Assembly (NCBI GenBank): GCA_003024985.2
Contig: PXIH01S0000068.1
Reading direction: 5' to 3' (one strand)
DNA: 13,056 nucleotides
Source of the DNA: Euperipatoides rowelli
Lineage: Eukaryota; Onychophora; Udeonychophora; Euonychophora; Peripatopsidae
Positions within the stretch are counted from its first letter, which is position 1. Every line of letters begins with the position of its first letter. Below are positions 1-9,853 of this stretch, piece after piece. The translations under genes were made by a program, and so were the position numbers. The notes beneath the pieces were generated by a model. That model did no database searches. It saw only the letters and a program-made list of their open reading frames with translations, and was not told the origin of the DNA.

Positions 1-74
1 ATATACCTATTAGGTGCAAGAGAATTATCATAATTTTTCTTATGACACTATGTAAATATTTTCATAAATAAAGC

Positions 75-95
75 AATAATAATAATAATAATAAT
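75..95. repeat. (AAT)7 microsatellite
   Basis: Seven uninterrupted AAT units sit just upstream of the LINE remnant. This is a simple repeat with no coding potential, and its length is likely to vary between individuals. Confidence 0.95.
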
Positions 96-164
96 GTGGA
101 ATGAATAAAAACTTGTTAGTAACAATGCAAACTTTGAATTAAAAAACATAATACTATCTTACAG

Positions 165-785
165 GACTATCACATTGATAATGAAACCCTTACTAGAGTT
201 GAAACTATTAGAGATTTAGGTGTTACTTATACCACTAATTTTAAATTTGGTGAGCACATAATGTATCTGCTGCTAATAAATGCTTAGGCTTTTTAAAACG
301 CACTTCTAAATATCTCAATTCCCCCTACGCCTTTACGAGTCTATACAAACATTTAATCAGATCAAAAATGGAATACTGCTCCATTGTTTGGAACCCTACA
401 AAAAATAATATACAAAGTGGATCGTATCCAATATCGATTTCCAAGTATCTATGCTTTAAATTAAAAATCAACTACAGACTTATGAACTACCAGGAAACTG
501 TCAATTTTTTAGATTTAATTATCTACAATCAAGACGTACTAATACTGATTTAATATTTCTTTATAATTTACTTGCACTCAAAAATTGTTTGTTCAAACCT
601 ACTTTACTACCACTACCATCACTTAGACAACTATATTTTCAATTTGAGCTATACTAGGACTAATTATAGAACTAATTGTCCCATTATCCTTGCCTCAAAA
701 CTTTGTAATTAGTATTGATATTTCACCATTTATTGACTATAATTCCTATCACACTGAATGTTATGAAAAAATTGTTTTGTCAATT
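165..785 (+). pseudogene. Decayed LINE (jockey-like) reverse transcriptase C-terminal part
   Basis: Reading the plus strand with frame changes gives the familiar end of a LINE reverse transcriptase ORF. The first block has T-R-V-E-T-I-R-D-L-G-V and F-K-F-G-E-H (165-260). After a frameshift near 262 come A-N-K-C-L-G-F-L-K-R, S-L-Y-K-H-L-I-R and M-E-Y-C-S-I-V-W-N-P (266-405). After another shift near 500-529 comes S-R-R-T-N-T-D-L-I-F-L-Y-N-L-L, followed by a run of R-T-N-Y-R-T-N (about 652-713) and D-I-S-P-F-I-D-Y. These match the layout after the catalytic core in jockey-type elements (thumb and connection region). The catalytic F-A-D-D block would lie upstream and is not seen. At least two frameshifts and several stops show that it is dead. 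Family identity below the LINE level is from memory of motifs, not from a search. Confidence 0.8.
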
Positions 786-899
786 AGTTTAATTAATTAT
801 TTGGACTAAGACTTGATCAGTTCATCCCCCATGTACCTACTAATTATTCTCAATTTTGGTTGTTTGTTATTAATTTAATTTGAGATATCTTGGTATTCT

Positions 900-977
900 A
901 TATATGTTCGAAATAACGCTGTTAGATTTATAGTTATTTCGTATGCAAGGTCTCGAGATGTGACCCATGTTCGATGA
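900..977 (+). pseudogene. Second LINE reverse transcriptase fragment
   Basis: One plus frame reads Y-V-R-N-N-A-V-R-F-I-V followed by S-Y-A-R-S-R-D-V-T-H-V-R and then TGA. This resembles the conserved 'V-Q-N-(K/R)-A-(V/A)-R-F-I ... Y-x-R-x-x-S-V-T' block just after the Y-x-x-x-V-W-N-P motif in CR1/Jockey-superfamily LINEs. The first LINE fragment has already passed that point in a different style, so this is probably part of a separate insertion. It is short, so confidence is moderate. Confidence 0.55.
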
Positions 978-2160
978 ATAAACTAAACAAAATATGTAAA
1001 CAATCAACAGTAGTTGCAGACAAAATCGATNTTAAGATAAGTCTANNNGTATAACAATAGGTCTAGGAAAAGGGAAAACTTTTAAAATTCTCATGCTGGA
1101 GATCTTTGACCTTGCTTTTAGCTCACCTAACACTCAGGGGAATCTTTATGGGAAAATAAAATAACATTAGTAATTAGCTACAGCATTTAATTTTTGAAAT
1201 CCTTTTGGCCACTTCTGATATGCCTTATTAATATTTGGGGTTATTAATTTTTGATGGAAGAATTATGCTGAGCATTAGTATTCAAACCAACTTTTATAGG
1301 CTTCATTAGATATAGTTTTTTCACAGAATTAGACAAAAATTAAATAAGAAAACATATTGTCATCATTTTTTTAAGAAAATTATTTTTTATATATTTATAC
1401 TGTTAATTTGTAATTATGGCTTATGTTCATATTTTTCCAACTTAATAGTAAAGTTGCAGTTTGTAATTTGGTCATTTGAATTTATTAACCAATGTAAATA
1501 TCCATATTTTTTAAGTAAAATATTATAATTTTTAAAAACTGTACAAACAGACAGACTACTAGTGAATAATAATTTATGTTATGGCGAAACTATGCTAGCA
1601 TTCGATTTCATTCAACTATGGGAATATTTCCTTTTGATTTTTTTTTTCTAAATTGTTTTTTAAAAATTGTCATTCATGAGAATACAAATAATTTTTTTTT
1701 TCTTTTTCAATTTTTTTAAAATACATTTTTTTCCATACTTTAAATAGGCTATTGTTTACATGAGATTAAAATATTTCTTAAACTTTATTTTTTAAACCTG
1801 TCAATTTTTTTGCTTTGAGTAAAGTCGGACACAGTATTACTGGAGATAATTTTCCCCAGGTTTCATATCACAAAAGCCGATTACATTCATTGTAGAACTT
1901 ATTTCTTGAGCAGGGTGTTTCTTTCATGTAAAACAATCAGTCGGTCAATTGGATGTTTTTCATCCGATCCACCATCCCAGACATCCATCACCCATGGGTG
2001 TTCATTCAAGTGTGACTGATTTTTTCTGAAAAATAATTTGTTTCACTTTCCCTACTCATAGAACTTTCATTTTTTGTTTTATTATTTAATACTTGACATT
2101 ATTTCCACAACATTAATATTTGTAAAAATAGTTTATTTTTTGTACATATTTTAATATTTT
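978..2160. other. AT-rich intergenic sequence, no gene seen
   Basis: Mostly T-rich and A-rich low-complexity DNA, with an isolated N at 1031 and NNN at 1046-1048. No ORF or splice-supported exon is convincing here. A small cluster of inverted repeats occurs at 1936-2020 (an ATCAGTC/GACTGAT pair enclosing a GGATG-TTTTT-CATCC hairpin and the palindrome CACCCATGGGTG). It may be the remains of a small transposon. Confidence 0.6.
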
Positions 2161-3160
2161 TGTGACTCATGCTGAACCCTATGGAGAAGTTCAATTGGAT
2201 CCTATACTCTGTTCAACAACCTGGGTCTACCCTGCCCTAACTTATGAATGATTTAGCAATCCGAGTGTTACTTTCCAATTCTTATTGGGAACTGAACTGT
2301 TTAATATTCAAAATCCAACCTTTTTGAATCATTACTGGATCGGTTCCCTTTACCAAAACTTGGGACAGTCAAAATGACAACTTTACCTTAACCTGGATTA
2401 TAAAAATTCATTGATATAAAGGTTAGGACTGGGAACTTCTGACTTACTCTTGACTTATTCTGACTATCCAGACATAGTTTTATTTTCCACCATAAAATCA
2501 CATTTTTGTTTGGAGAAGAAATACAATAAAGAAGATATCATCCAGCCAAGCTGCAGCCAGTTCCAGTCCATCTCCAGCCAGCAGGCCACAGCTGTAAGTA
2601 AAATTTTTCCATCCAAACTTCTCTTTCCTGGGCACTTGGTAATTTTCCATACTTTTTATTCAACCCGTTTACAGTCCACCATCAGCGGCTGTGGAGTTTT
2701 GTTCTACCAGCCAAAGGTGACCAGCCCCAGCTGAAGTACAATCATATAGTTAATTTAAAATTTACCATGTCAACTGCCCCCAACAAACCACCTACTTTAG
2801 ACCAGTTAAAGGCTGTGGCCGATTCCCGATGGTAGAGAGGATGTTTCTCCCTTAACATAAGAAATAAATCAGTTAAAACAGAGGTTAGCCGAAGCCAGGC
2901 ACAGTGGACCAGATTCCTGTCCCATTATGTTCTGCAGAAAGAACATGAGGCCAGTATACACCACCGATCTATCCCACTTTGACAGCTTGAGGCCGAATCA
3001 CTCTGCTTAATGCCCCAAGATAGCTGAAATTATTCTCGACTGTCTCAAGCGTTGTGAACATTCATCTTAGATTACAATCTGATACAATTTATAGTGCACA
3101 AAGTAATTTTATTTTCTACTAGCTAATATTTTTTTAACCTAGCGATCCAATTCCTTCAGC
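2161..3160 (+). mobile_element. Possible decayed LTR-retroelement leader and gag start
   Basis: This block has a higher GC content and a different texture from its AT-rich surroundings. In order it shows a TATAAAA-like box near 2399, AATAAAG near 2525, a GC-rich purine/pyrimidine-mixed leader, a possible short intron (2594-2674), and an ATG at 2767. The ATG opens M-S-T-A-P-N-K-P-P-T-L-D-Q-L-K-A-V-A-D-S, which is cut off by a TAG at 2833. In other frames the reading continues as E-I-N-Q-L-K-Q-R-L-A-E-A (heptad-like, coiled-coil potential) and then Q-W-T-R-F-L-S-H-Y-V-L-Q-K-E-H-E-A-S. This looks like a frameshifted gag-type ORF, as in BEL/Pao or Gypsy elements. I found no paired LTRs, primer-binding site or pol motifs, so the class is uncertain. 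It could also be a retired cellular exon. Confidence 0.35.
2594..2674 (+). other. Candidate 81-bp intron in the retroelement-like leader
   Basis: A consensus-like donor (AGCT|GTAAGT) at 2594 and a pyrimidine-rich acceptor (CAACCCGTTTACAG) ending at 2674 bracket 81 bases of lower GC than both flanks. The flanks (2550-2593 and 2675-2735) share a CAG/CCAGCC-rich composition, as expected for a spliced leader interrupted by an intron. No transcript evidence is available. Confidence 0.35.
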
Positions 3161-4370
3161 AGAAGTTTGTTTCCTGAATGAACTATTAGTTATCATCTTG
3201 GACATTTTTTTTTCCACCTCTCAAAATTTCAATCCCCAATCAAGAAATCATCTTTGTTTCGTCTACCAGATTCTATCATGATTAGCTCGCATCGATCTTT
3301 GGAAGACTTCAAAATTTTGACATGCCTGCAGCAGGCATAAGTGTATATTTACTTTTGTTGTAGTTGTGGAAGTATTGCCATTTATTCATTTATTTTTATG
3401 TTGTTTATTATTATTTTTGTCCTAGTTATTTTCATGTTTAATCATTCAAATTGATTTTTCCTTTGCTCCCTTATATACTGTATTTTTGGTATTATACTAA
3501 GTGTTATTAGAAATCAGAAACCTATTATATTTTTTAACTTTGAGATATTTGCTTCATATTTTGATGACAATACAGATAGAAAAACTCAGTATAATTTTTC
3601 TTTGATATTTAGTTGAGATTTATTTTGCTATCTCGATTGTTGAAGTCTGTTTTTCTGATGAAAAAGAACATGGAATACAATACTTAAAATTATAAATTCC
3701 AATAAACCAATCATTAAATTAAACTTTGTTCTGACTCGTAAACTCTTCCGTCACTTTATTTTTATTGTTGCACATTTTTTCAGAAACCCAATTTTTTTAC
3801 TTAGAATTTCAGAGTAAACCCCCCCCCCCAACAATCATTGTATACTTGAAACTATTTTTTTCAGCTAGTTAAGATACTCTTTCCCACCGGACAAAAACAT
3901 AAGCCGGGTAGGTGATACAGTCTTAATATCACTGAAGCAGTCTTCAGAGAGCAGAGAGGACATCCCTTTTTGAATTAAAGGCTTGTTACCATCCGTCATC
4001 CACTCATCCTAGAGTTGGAAGTTCCATCTGGTTATTATTGCTCACAAAAATTATTATATTTTTTTATATCTTTTTATTCCAGCTCTATATCTATATTCAG
4101 CTTACATACTCTTAACATTTACAACATAAGCTAATTTTAATAATAGAAAGATATTGCTACCTTGGCAATGTCCCATGTGTGGGCCAATTGAAAGACACCG
4201 AGCTGATCTTTCTAACCCCATAAGAAGTAGAGTTACACAGCTCGCTTTCCAGGAATCCTTCATCCCGAGGAAGGTTCTCGGGGACAATTGGGTATCGACT
4301 GTGTATATTCTAACCTTTTTTCAACTTAGAACAAATATACTTGCATAAAGAAAATTTAAGCCCCCAATAA
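3161..4370. other. Unassigned intergenic sequence
   Basis: AT-rich with a C11 homopolymer at 3819-3829. Two segments (about 3870-4030 and 4150-4310) are of more even composition and have short open frames on both strands, the longest being about 60 residues. None has a recognisable motif. A 17-base near-palindrome, ATGCCTGC-A-GCAGGCAT, lies at 3322-3338. These segments could be further decayed parts of the retroelement-like block upstream, but nothing in the sequence proves that. Confidence 0.5.
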
Positions 4371-5393
4371 CATTTTTCCCTTCTATCTTTTTGAATACAT
4401 GAGGCCTATCTATCCTAGAGATCTTTATTTTTATATTTAGGTATTCATTAAGATCGGTACCTCTTCATGGAGATACTATACTTCAGCAATAATTTCCGAC
4501 ATATATAAATGTAAATATTTTACTTTTTTTAATTATTTTGACCTTTTTTAAGAATTATATTGTATATAAATTTATATATATACTTTTACTTTAACTTTCT
4601 GTAAGAGGCTATATAGCCGTTGATAAGTGAATAAATAAATACTAAAATACATGTAGATTATGCATATAACACAAAGCTTCTAGTAAAGATCTTATCAGTA
4701 AATATATATATATGAAACGCGATATGAATTCAGTGTAGATGTTCTTTACATTATTCTTTATACAAATATCACTCAGGGTTAGTAATTCACACCGATTTAA
4801 TAAGAAATTAACTAAATGACATTGTAATTTAATTCAAATCATGTGTATCATCAGTAGGATTGTAATTTAAGATTCACAATTAACTATTTTAAACACAAAT
4901 ATCCTATTGACAAATGAAGGGTATAATAATAATAATCAAGTTGTTTTAACGATCAGTATACTGTTAAATAGTATTGACATAAGTTTAGTGATGAAATGTG
5001 ATGCTTTACACTCTTGTGAAGTGTGCCTGTTAAATACCTAATGTGTATAAAGAATATAGGCTACATATAATCTCCAAACAATGGTTGTTAAACTATTTGC
5101 CATACATGATTTTTACTGTCAATAACTGTTAACTAATATAAATTGTTGTCTGTATTAGCTTAAATAGGTTCATCTGTTTAAATCATATTGATTTTTCCAT
5201 GTATTTCAAATTATACATCTAATAGCAAAAAATAAGATTCATTTGTGTTACTCATCGACATTCCCTTCAGGCATCACACACTATATTAAACTTTACTTTG
5301 TTCAAATATATAGTAACAATCATGCAATAAAACTGATCCAAAGCAATAAATAAATAGGATCCAATGGTAACAATGGCCTAAAGAGTTATAGCA
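4371..5393. other. AT-rich region; probably includes the 3' UTR of the minus-strand gene
   Basis: No protein-coding signal. If the last exon at 5394-5454 is right, the 3' UTR reads leftward into this stretch. No minus-strand AATAAA lies close by. Variant signals ATTAAA (TTTAAT on the plus strand) occur near 4795 and 4827, so the cleavage site is not determined. Short TA-rich runs occur near 4565-4580 and 4700-4712. Confidence 0.4.
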
Positions 5394-5454
5394 CTAACTC
5401 CTCATATCGTAACGTGATTTCAGCCATTTGCCCATACAGGCCATGTAATTAGTA
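5394..5454 (-). CDS. Possible terminal coding exon of the secreted T/Y-rich protein
   Basis: On the minus strand the acceptor AATCTACAG ends at 5455. The exon starts with T, which completes the GA left over at the end of the exon at 5877-6003 to give GAT (Asp). It then reads T-N-Y-M-A-C-M-G-K-W-L-K-S-R-Y-D-M-R-S and stops at TAG (5396-5394). The phase fits and the peptide is amphipathic and basic, a plausible protein end. The polypyrimidine tract is weak and the exon is only 61 bases, so this is the least certain part of the gene. An alternative acceptor (ACACATTAG, near 5027) would give E-Y-L-T-G-T-L-H-K-S and a longer tail of about 38 residues. The reverse complement in another frame is also open, so a chance ORF cannot be excluded. 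Confidence 0.42.
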
Positions 5455-5876
5455 CTGTAGATTGGTTTAATAGGCTGCTTGACAATGCTAGGTCTGACAT
5501 CCACCATACACTAGTGATGTTTATAATTTTAGCAATCATTTTAAGAAAAATTTATGAAAATGTTTTAACGGTATTAAGTGAATGGTTTAAGATGAGTTGA
5601 AATGATTTTTTTTTTTTGAAAATTTTTTTTTTTTTCATTCCACTCACTACAAAATAAAATAGAATGGTAATTAGTAGATATATAAAAATGTTAAGACATT
5701 GTTAGTCATGTTTTATACTTAATCCCATATAACATTTTCCACACATTTTTCTTCCTTTCGTATCTCCTCACATTCCCATTCTCAAAATTAACAATAAGGT
5801 CTAATGCATACAATTGTACTAAAATGACAATTTCAAAATAAAAGATGGCTCAAACTTATACTCATCCAATACTTAC
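5455..5876 (-). other. Intron between the last two exons
   Basis: It begins on the minus strand with GTAAGT (5876-5871), a perfect donor, and would end at CTACAG (5460-5455). At 422 bases it is ordinary in size. It contains two long poly(T)/poly(A) runs around 5607-5636. The donor is strong; the acceptor choice is the uncertain end. Confidence 0.45.
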
Positions 5877-6003
5877 TCCTTGGCTAAGATGGCGCTCACT
5901 CCTTCAGAAATAAGAGCAAATCGAGACATACGTTTAACTCGTGGATCTGCCTTTGTGAAAACTCCATAGTGTGTTACATGAGACTCTGGCTTAAGTGAAA
6001 TAC
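5877..6003 (-). CDS. Exon of the secreted T/Y-rich protein: conserved-looking module with a furin-type site
   Basis: This 127-base minus-strand exon is bounded by the acceptor GCCACCTAG and the donor AAGGA|GTAAGT. It enters in phase 1: the G left from the exon at 7425-9076 plus GT makes Gly. It leaves in phase 2. It encodes 41 whole residues, beginning I-S-L-K-P-E-S-H-V-T-H-Y-G-V-F-T-K-A-D-P and followed by R-V-K-R-M-S-R-F-A-L-I-S-E-G-V-S-A-I-L-A and K. Composition changes sharply here: the Thr/Tyr repeats of the previous exon give way to mixed, likely folded or helical sequence, and codons are balanced. R-V-K-R fits the furin consensus R-x-(K/R)-R in a protein that appears secreted, so cleavage to release a C-terminal piece is possible. 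I do not recognise the family. The matching phase and strong donor make it a real exon with good confidence, although the exon is too short to appear as a long ORF. Confidence 0.75.
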
Positions 6004-7424
6004 CTAGGTGGCAATTAAAAGTTCATTATTAAGGACAACTACATTGTGAAATTTTTTAAATTTGGGCTTTTGGTTAATGTATAAAAATATAAGTAGGACC
6101 ATGTGAAATAGCTAATAAATGTTTAACACATTTATTCAAATTAACCCATTGATAAAATCCAAAATAGAAGTTAGGCTATATAAAAATAATTTCACATATT
6201 AAGTAGCCCAATAGTGAAAATTCAGCAGTTTCCTTAATTTACTGTACATTATGAAAATGGTGTTAAGATTTCCAATTTTTTATGCTTGCATAAAATTTAG
6301 TTTTAAAAACTTACAAATAGCTGGTTAGGACTATGTTTAAGAATAAGTTGCAGAGAAGTCATTTAAAATTTAATAATTTAAAGTTAAATACTTGATAAAT
6401 TATCTCTGCTAAAAAGTTAAAAACTGATAATTTTGCATGTTATATATGATTGGATGTGTATGCATGCATTGGACAATGTTGAGGTGCATGTGCTCACATG
6501 AATGTAGGCACACACATGCTGCTTGAGTATATATGCCTATGTAATCATATACTGTATATGCTTTTATATCCATTAAAAAGTAAATAAATGGTTTAAGAAA
6601 ACTAAATATAGAGATCGTATAAAATTGATCAATGTCCTTCCACCTTATCTTGAAATTCAATGACATGACATACGTATGTGCAGAAATATATCTAAAAATA
6701 TATAAATTTTACCTTTAAAAAATATGGTAATTCACATTTGACATTGAAGATTTCTAAATCTAATAGAGAAAGAATTCCATATATGGAACTACTTACCTAA
6801 GGAATATTTTTATACCACCACCAAATACCTTAAACTAATGACAATTTTATAAGAAATAATAGACCCTCCCCCCATCTATGATTTGGTTTAATTAATCTAT
6901 AATAAACTGTTCGCTAACATATATTCAATTTTTAGCGTTGCCTAAGTATTATTCTGTATTTGTGTTATGTTGTCATTTTCTATTTTATATAAATGTTTAT
7001 ATTTTGCTATTCACTATGTACAAGATTCTCTCTTAATACAATAGTGATTTTGAATTTAGGTACCTTAATTTCTTAACCTTTTAACCATTAAACCATACAA
7101 AAATCACTTCTACATTAAATATATTACACATTTTAAAAATGAATGAATGAATTTAATATCAGCACATTAGATTTGAATTTAATAACTTTTAAGTAAATAT
7201 TGTAATATTGCATTAAATTAACTACAAATAACCCTGCCATTTGATACCTTTTTTGTTCAGGAAATAATTTTTAAATTTCTAAAATTAGCAGTAGTGGAAT
7301 GAAATTACATTGAAATAAACATTTTCTCTTTTAATAATTATTAAAAACAAATGACTAATATAAATTGTCATTCTCTATTTAAAAAAAAAAACTCTTATCG
7401 ACAGAATTTTGTTGTGCAACTTAC
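6004..7424 (-). other. Intron of the secreted T/Y-rich protein gene
   Basis: 1,421 bases from GTAAGT (7424-7419) to CCTAG (6004 side). AT-rich, with a slightly TG-rich patch near 6440-6560. No exon-like segment in compatible phase and no clear transposon was seen inside. Open frames here are short and lack motifs. Confidence 0.7.
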
Positions 7425-9076
7425 CTAATTGATGCAACTCTGGTTCATATTCATTAAGATGAACATCAACTTCTTCCATCATTACTTTAGTTGCATTTTC
7501 CAATTGAGTGAAAAAATCTTGTTTATCAAATCCAGAAAAATCATACTGTTCCTCAGTGAACTCAAATGACTTAGTCGATTCAGCATCCAAATCTTCTATT
7601 AACAAAGGACTGGTATCTGTCACAAAATATTTATTGTACGCTTCAGTAGTAGTATACAATTTCCTATATGTAGTTTCTTGTTCATAACCCATTGTCTGTG
7701 TGTCTATTTCTGGTTCATCAGTAGTAGGTCTGTAGTCGACAGATTCATAGTCTGTAGTTGTGTCAGTGATATAGCTATTTACTGTATTATAATCATTTTC
7801 ATCGACTGCATTTCTTGTGTATCCAGCAAATTCAGTTTTATCACCCTCATATTCAGTTGTAGACTCTGGAGTAGTATACGTATCTGTACTTAATTCATTC
7901 AGGGATTTATATTCATCATTTGAAGTTGTATACTCACCTGTGCTGAATGGTTCAGTTCTATAATCATTTGTAACAAATTCCTCCTCTTTAGAATCAATAT
8001 ACCCATCTGTAGTTGTATAATCACCTTCTGTAGAAGTTGTATATCCATTTGTGGTGTAAGGTTCAGTTGTATATTCATCGGAAACTGTAATAAATTCAAC
8101 TTCAGAAGTTCTATAAACATTTTTAGTGTATGTATTAGTATAATCATTTGTACTAAATTCATCTTTATATTCATTTGAAGTATAAGCATCTGTTGTATAT
8201 TCATTTACAGAATCAGTATATTGATCTTTATCAGTTGTATACTCATTTGTGATTTGAGCATCTGTTATATCATTTGTAAAATATCCATCTTTAAAGGTTG
8301 TATATTCATTTGTAGTGAGGGTGTCTGTTGTAAAATCATTCATAAAATCACCGTTAGAAATATCTCTGTAATCTTGAGATTCATATTGTAGGTCTTTTAT
8401 AGGATGGAGATTACTTGTCTGGCCTTTCATATAACTCGCTTCCCCTATCATATCATCAGTAGTATATTGGTTAATTTCATTTGAGGCTTCAGATATGCCC
8501 CCATTTGTATAGTATCCATAGGTGTTTGTGGTATCCAGCTTGGATACTTTATTATCCTTAATATCAATAGTTGACACATCTTGCTCAGATTCCAAGTATT
8601 TTGTAGTAGATTTAACATAATCTATATCATCTTGTGTGGAGATCACTTCAATCTTAGAACTTGGAGTGGAAAATTTTTCTTGTTTTACGTCGGATGTTCT
8701 ATCATTTATATTTTCATGTTTATACACACCTTCAGATGTCCTGTAATCTTTGATAGGCATTCGAGTTGGGTTTGAAATTGCTGTGTCATCAATTTCTTCA
8801 AAAACTTCATAGTATTCATAGTAATTTCCTTGGTCAGTCATCATTTCTGTTTGATCTGATGCATGCTCCACTAGATTTGGCCTATCAGTAGAATTGTTTG
8901 TAACAGAACGAGGTACCGTCCGTGTTTTTGATTTATTAATTTCAGAAATTGGAAGTGGCAATAATCGAGGAACATGTGGATTATGCAAATTATGTAAAAC
9001 ACTACTTACATCTTTATATTTTTTTGATTTATCAGCTCGGCTAAACTGGGCTAAGCAACAAAACCAGAGTGTTAAC
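7425..9076 (-). CDS. Main exon of a secreted, acidic Thr/Tyr-rich repeat protein (function unknown)
   Basis: The minus-strand exon starts after a very strong acceptor (T13-ATTTTCAG; exon begins at 9076 in phase 2) and ends at TTAG|GTAAGT (7425, phase 1). It gives 550 whole codons. It opens with L-T-L-W-F-C-C-L-A-Q-F-S-R-A then D-K-S-K-K: the hydrophobic core and cleavage site (S-R-A|D) of a signal peptide whose Met lies in an earlier exon. An acidic tract Y-Y-E-Y-Y-E-V-F-E-E (about residues 85-94) is a good tyrosine-sulfation context. About residues 246-484 (7624-8340) form a degenerate array of N-E-Y-T-T, D-G-Y and D-Y-T-T-type units spaced roughly 10-20 residues apart. The last 60 or so residues are less repetitive (D-F-S-G-F-D-K-Q-D-F-F-T-Q-L-E-N-A-T). 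There is no cysteine after the signal peptide, which suggests a disordered, mucin-like or matrix-type extracellular protein, with Thr residues for O-glycosylation and a few N-x-S/T sequons. No enzyme or known domain is recognised. The apparent first residue at 8988 is a TTG codon inside the frame, not the true start. Confidence 0.88.
7624..8340 (-). repeat. Degenerate protein-coding repeat array (N-E-Y-T-T type)
   Basis: Inside the main exon the code repeatedly gives E-Y-T-T or its variants: N-E-Y-T-T three times, then D-E-Y-T-T, N-G-Y-T-T, G-D-Y-T-T and G-E-Y-T-T, with acidic linkers. At DNA level the plus strand shows recurrent 'GTTGTATA(T/C)TCA' words. Spacing is irregular, so this is an old array that has diverged by point change and small indels while staying in frame, which suggests selection on composition. 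Confidence 0.8.
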
Positions 9077-9853
9077 CTGAAAATAAAAAAAAAAAAATCT
9101 TTGTAGGTTAGTTAAGCACTTTAGATAAATTGAAGATATCCAATCCATTCATGAGGATGTACACACATTTGTTTGGCATTGCTAACACAGTAAATTAAAA
9201 TTTTTCATTGAGAAGATGAAAAACAATCAGAATATTCACTTGAAACTCCTGTTCATATCGTGGATTAGCAAAACTTTCATATTAAACCAGATACAGTAAT
9301 TTAGTATACCTTAATCTTAAAATGTCTTAATTTTTATGGGGGAAAAAAACGGTAAAAAATTTAATTCTTAATGCACAATAAACTACAGGTACATTACAAT
9401 TATCACAATTTTAACACAGGACTAATATATACAATGTTTAAAAATTATACAATTTACTATAATGTATCTATCTATGTACATTATATACTATGTTATAATG
9501 TCAATTTAAGTTCTCTACACAACCTATAGCCTTGGATCAAATTTGGCATAATTACTCTAGGACCAGTGCAAAATATAGGATATCATTAAACCTGGACACA
9601 CCACTGCATGCACAGAGGTTTTCCTATAATTTGGGGTTAATGCAGGGATTCTTTCATTTGGCATGTTCTAAGATGGTCAGGCAACACTGAGCACTTTAAG
9701 ATAGTGTATGATATACTGTATAATAGATGGCCATTAAATTGCTTTTCAAAAATAGTCTAAGCAAGGCATAATTGGTTAACATTTAAATATTTGTTTTAAA
9801 AAATTTTTTGTCACTAATATTTTCAGTTATTGCTTAATTTTAATTTAAAGTTT
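9077..9853. other. Upstream intron or flank of the gene, no exon found
   Basis: AT-rich sequence immediately upstream of the main exon. Because that exon starts in phase 2 behind an acceptor, this must be intron. Donor-like sites in the minus direction (for example near 9307) have in-frame stops and no Met, so none works as the initiating exon. Nothing else is recognisable. Confidence 0.6.

Noticed and set aside
2450-2734. 94-codon plus-strand open frame
   Set aside because: It starts at a TTG, runs through the candidate intron, and has no recognisable domain; chance open frame in a GC-richer block.
4102-4348. Overlapping 61- and 64-codon frames on opposite strands
   Set aside because: No motif, no splice context and equal openness on both strands; kept only as unassigned sequence.
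6409-6666. 85-codon minus-strand open frame in the intron
   Set aside because: AT-rich and TG-rich low-complexity translation, lying within the intron of the supported gene; no phase-compatible splice sites.
7678-8204. Other-frame ORFs overlapping the main exon (7678-7893 plus, 7899-8204 minus)
   Set aside because: They are shadows of the repetitive T/Y-rich coding frame.
8581-9106. Plus-strand ORFs of 64 and 70 codons
   Set aside because: Antisense shadows of the signal-peptide end and N-terminal part of the main exon.
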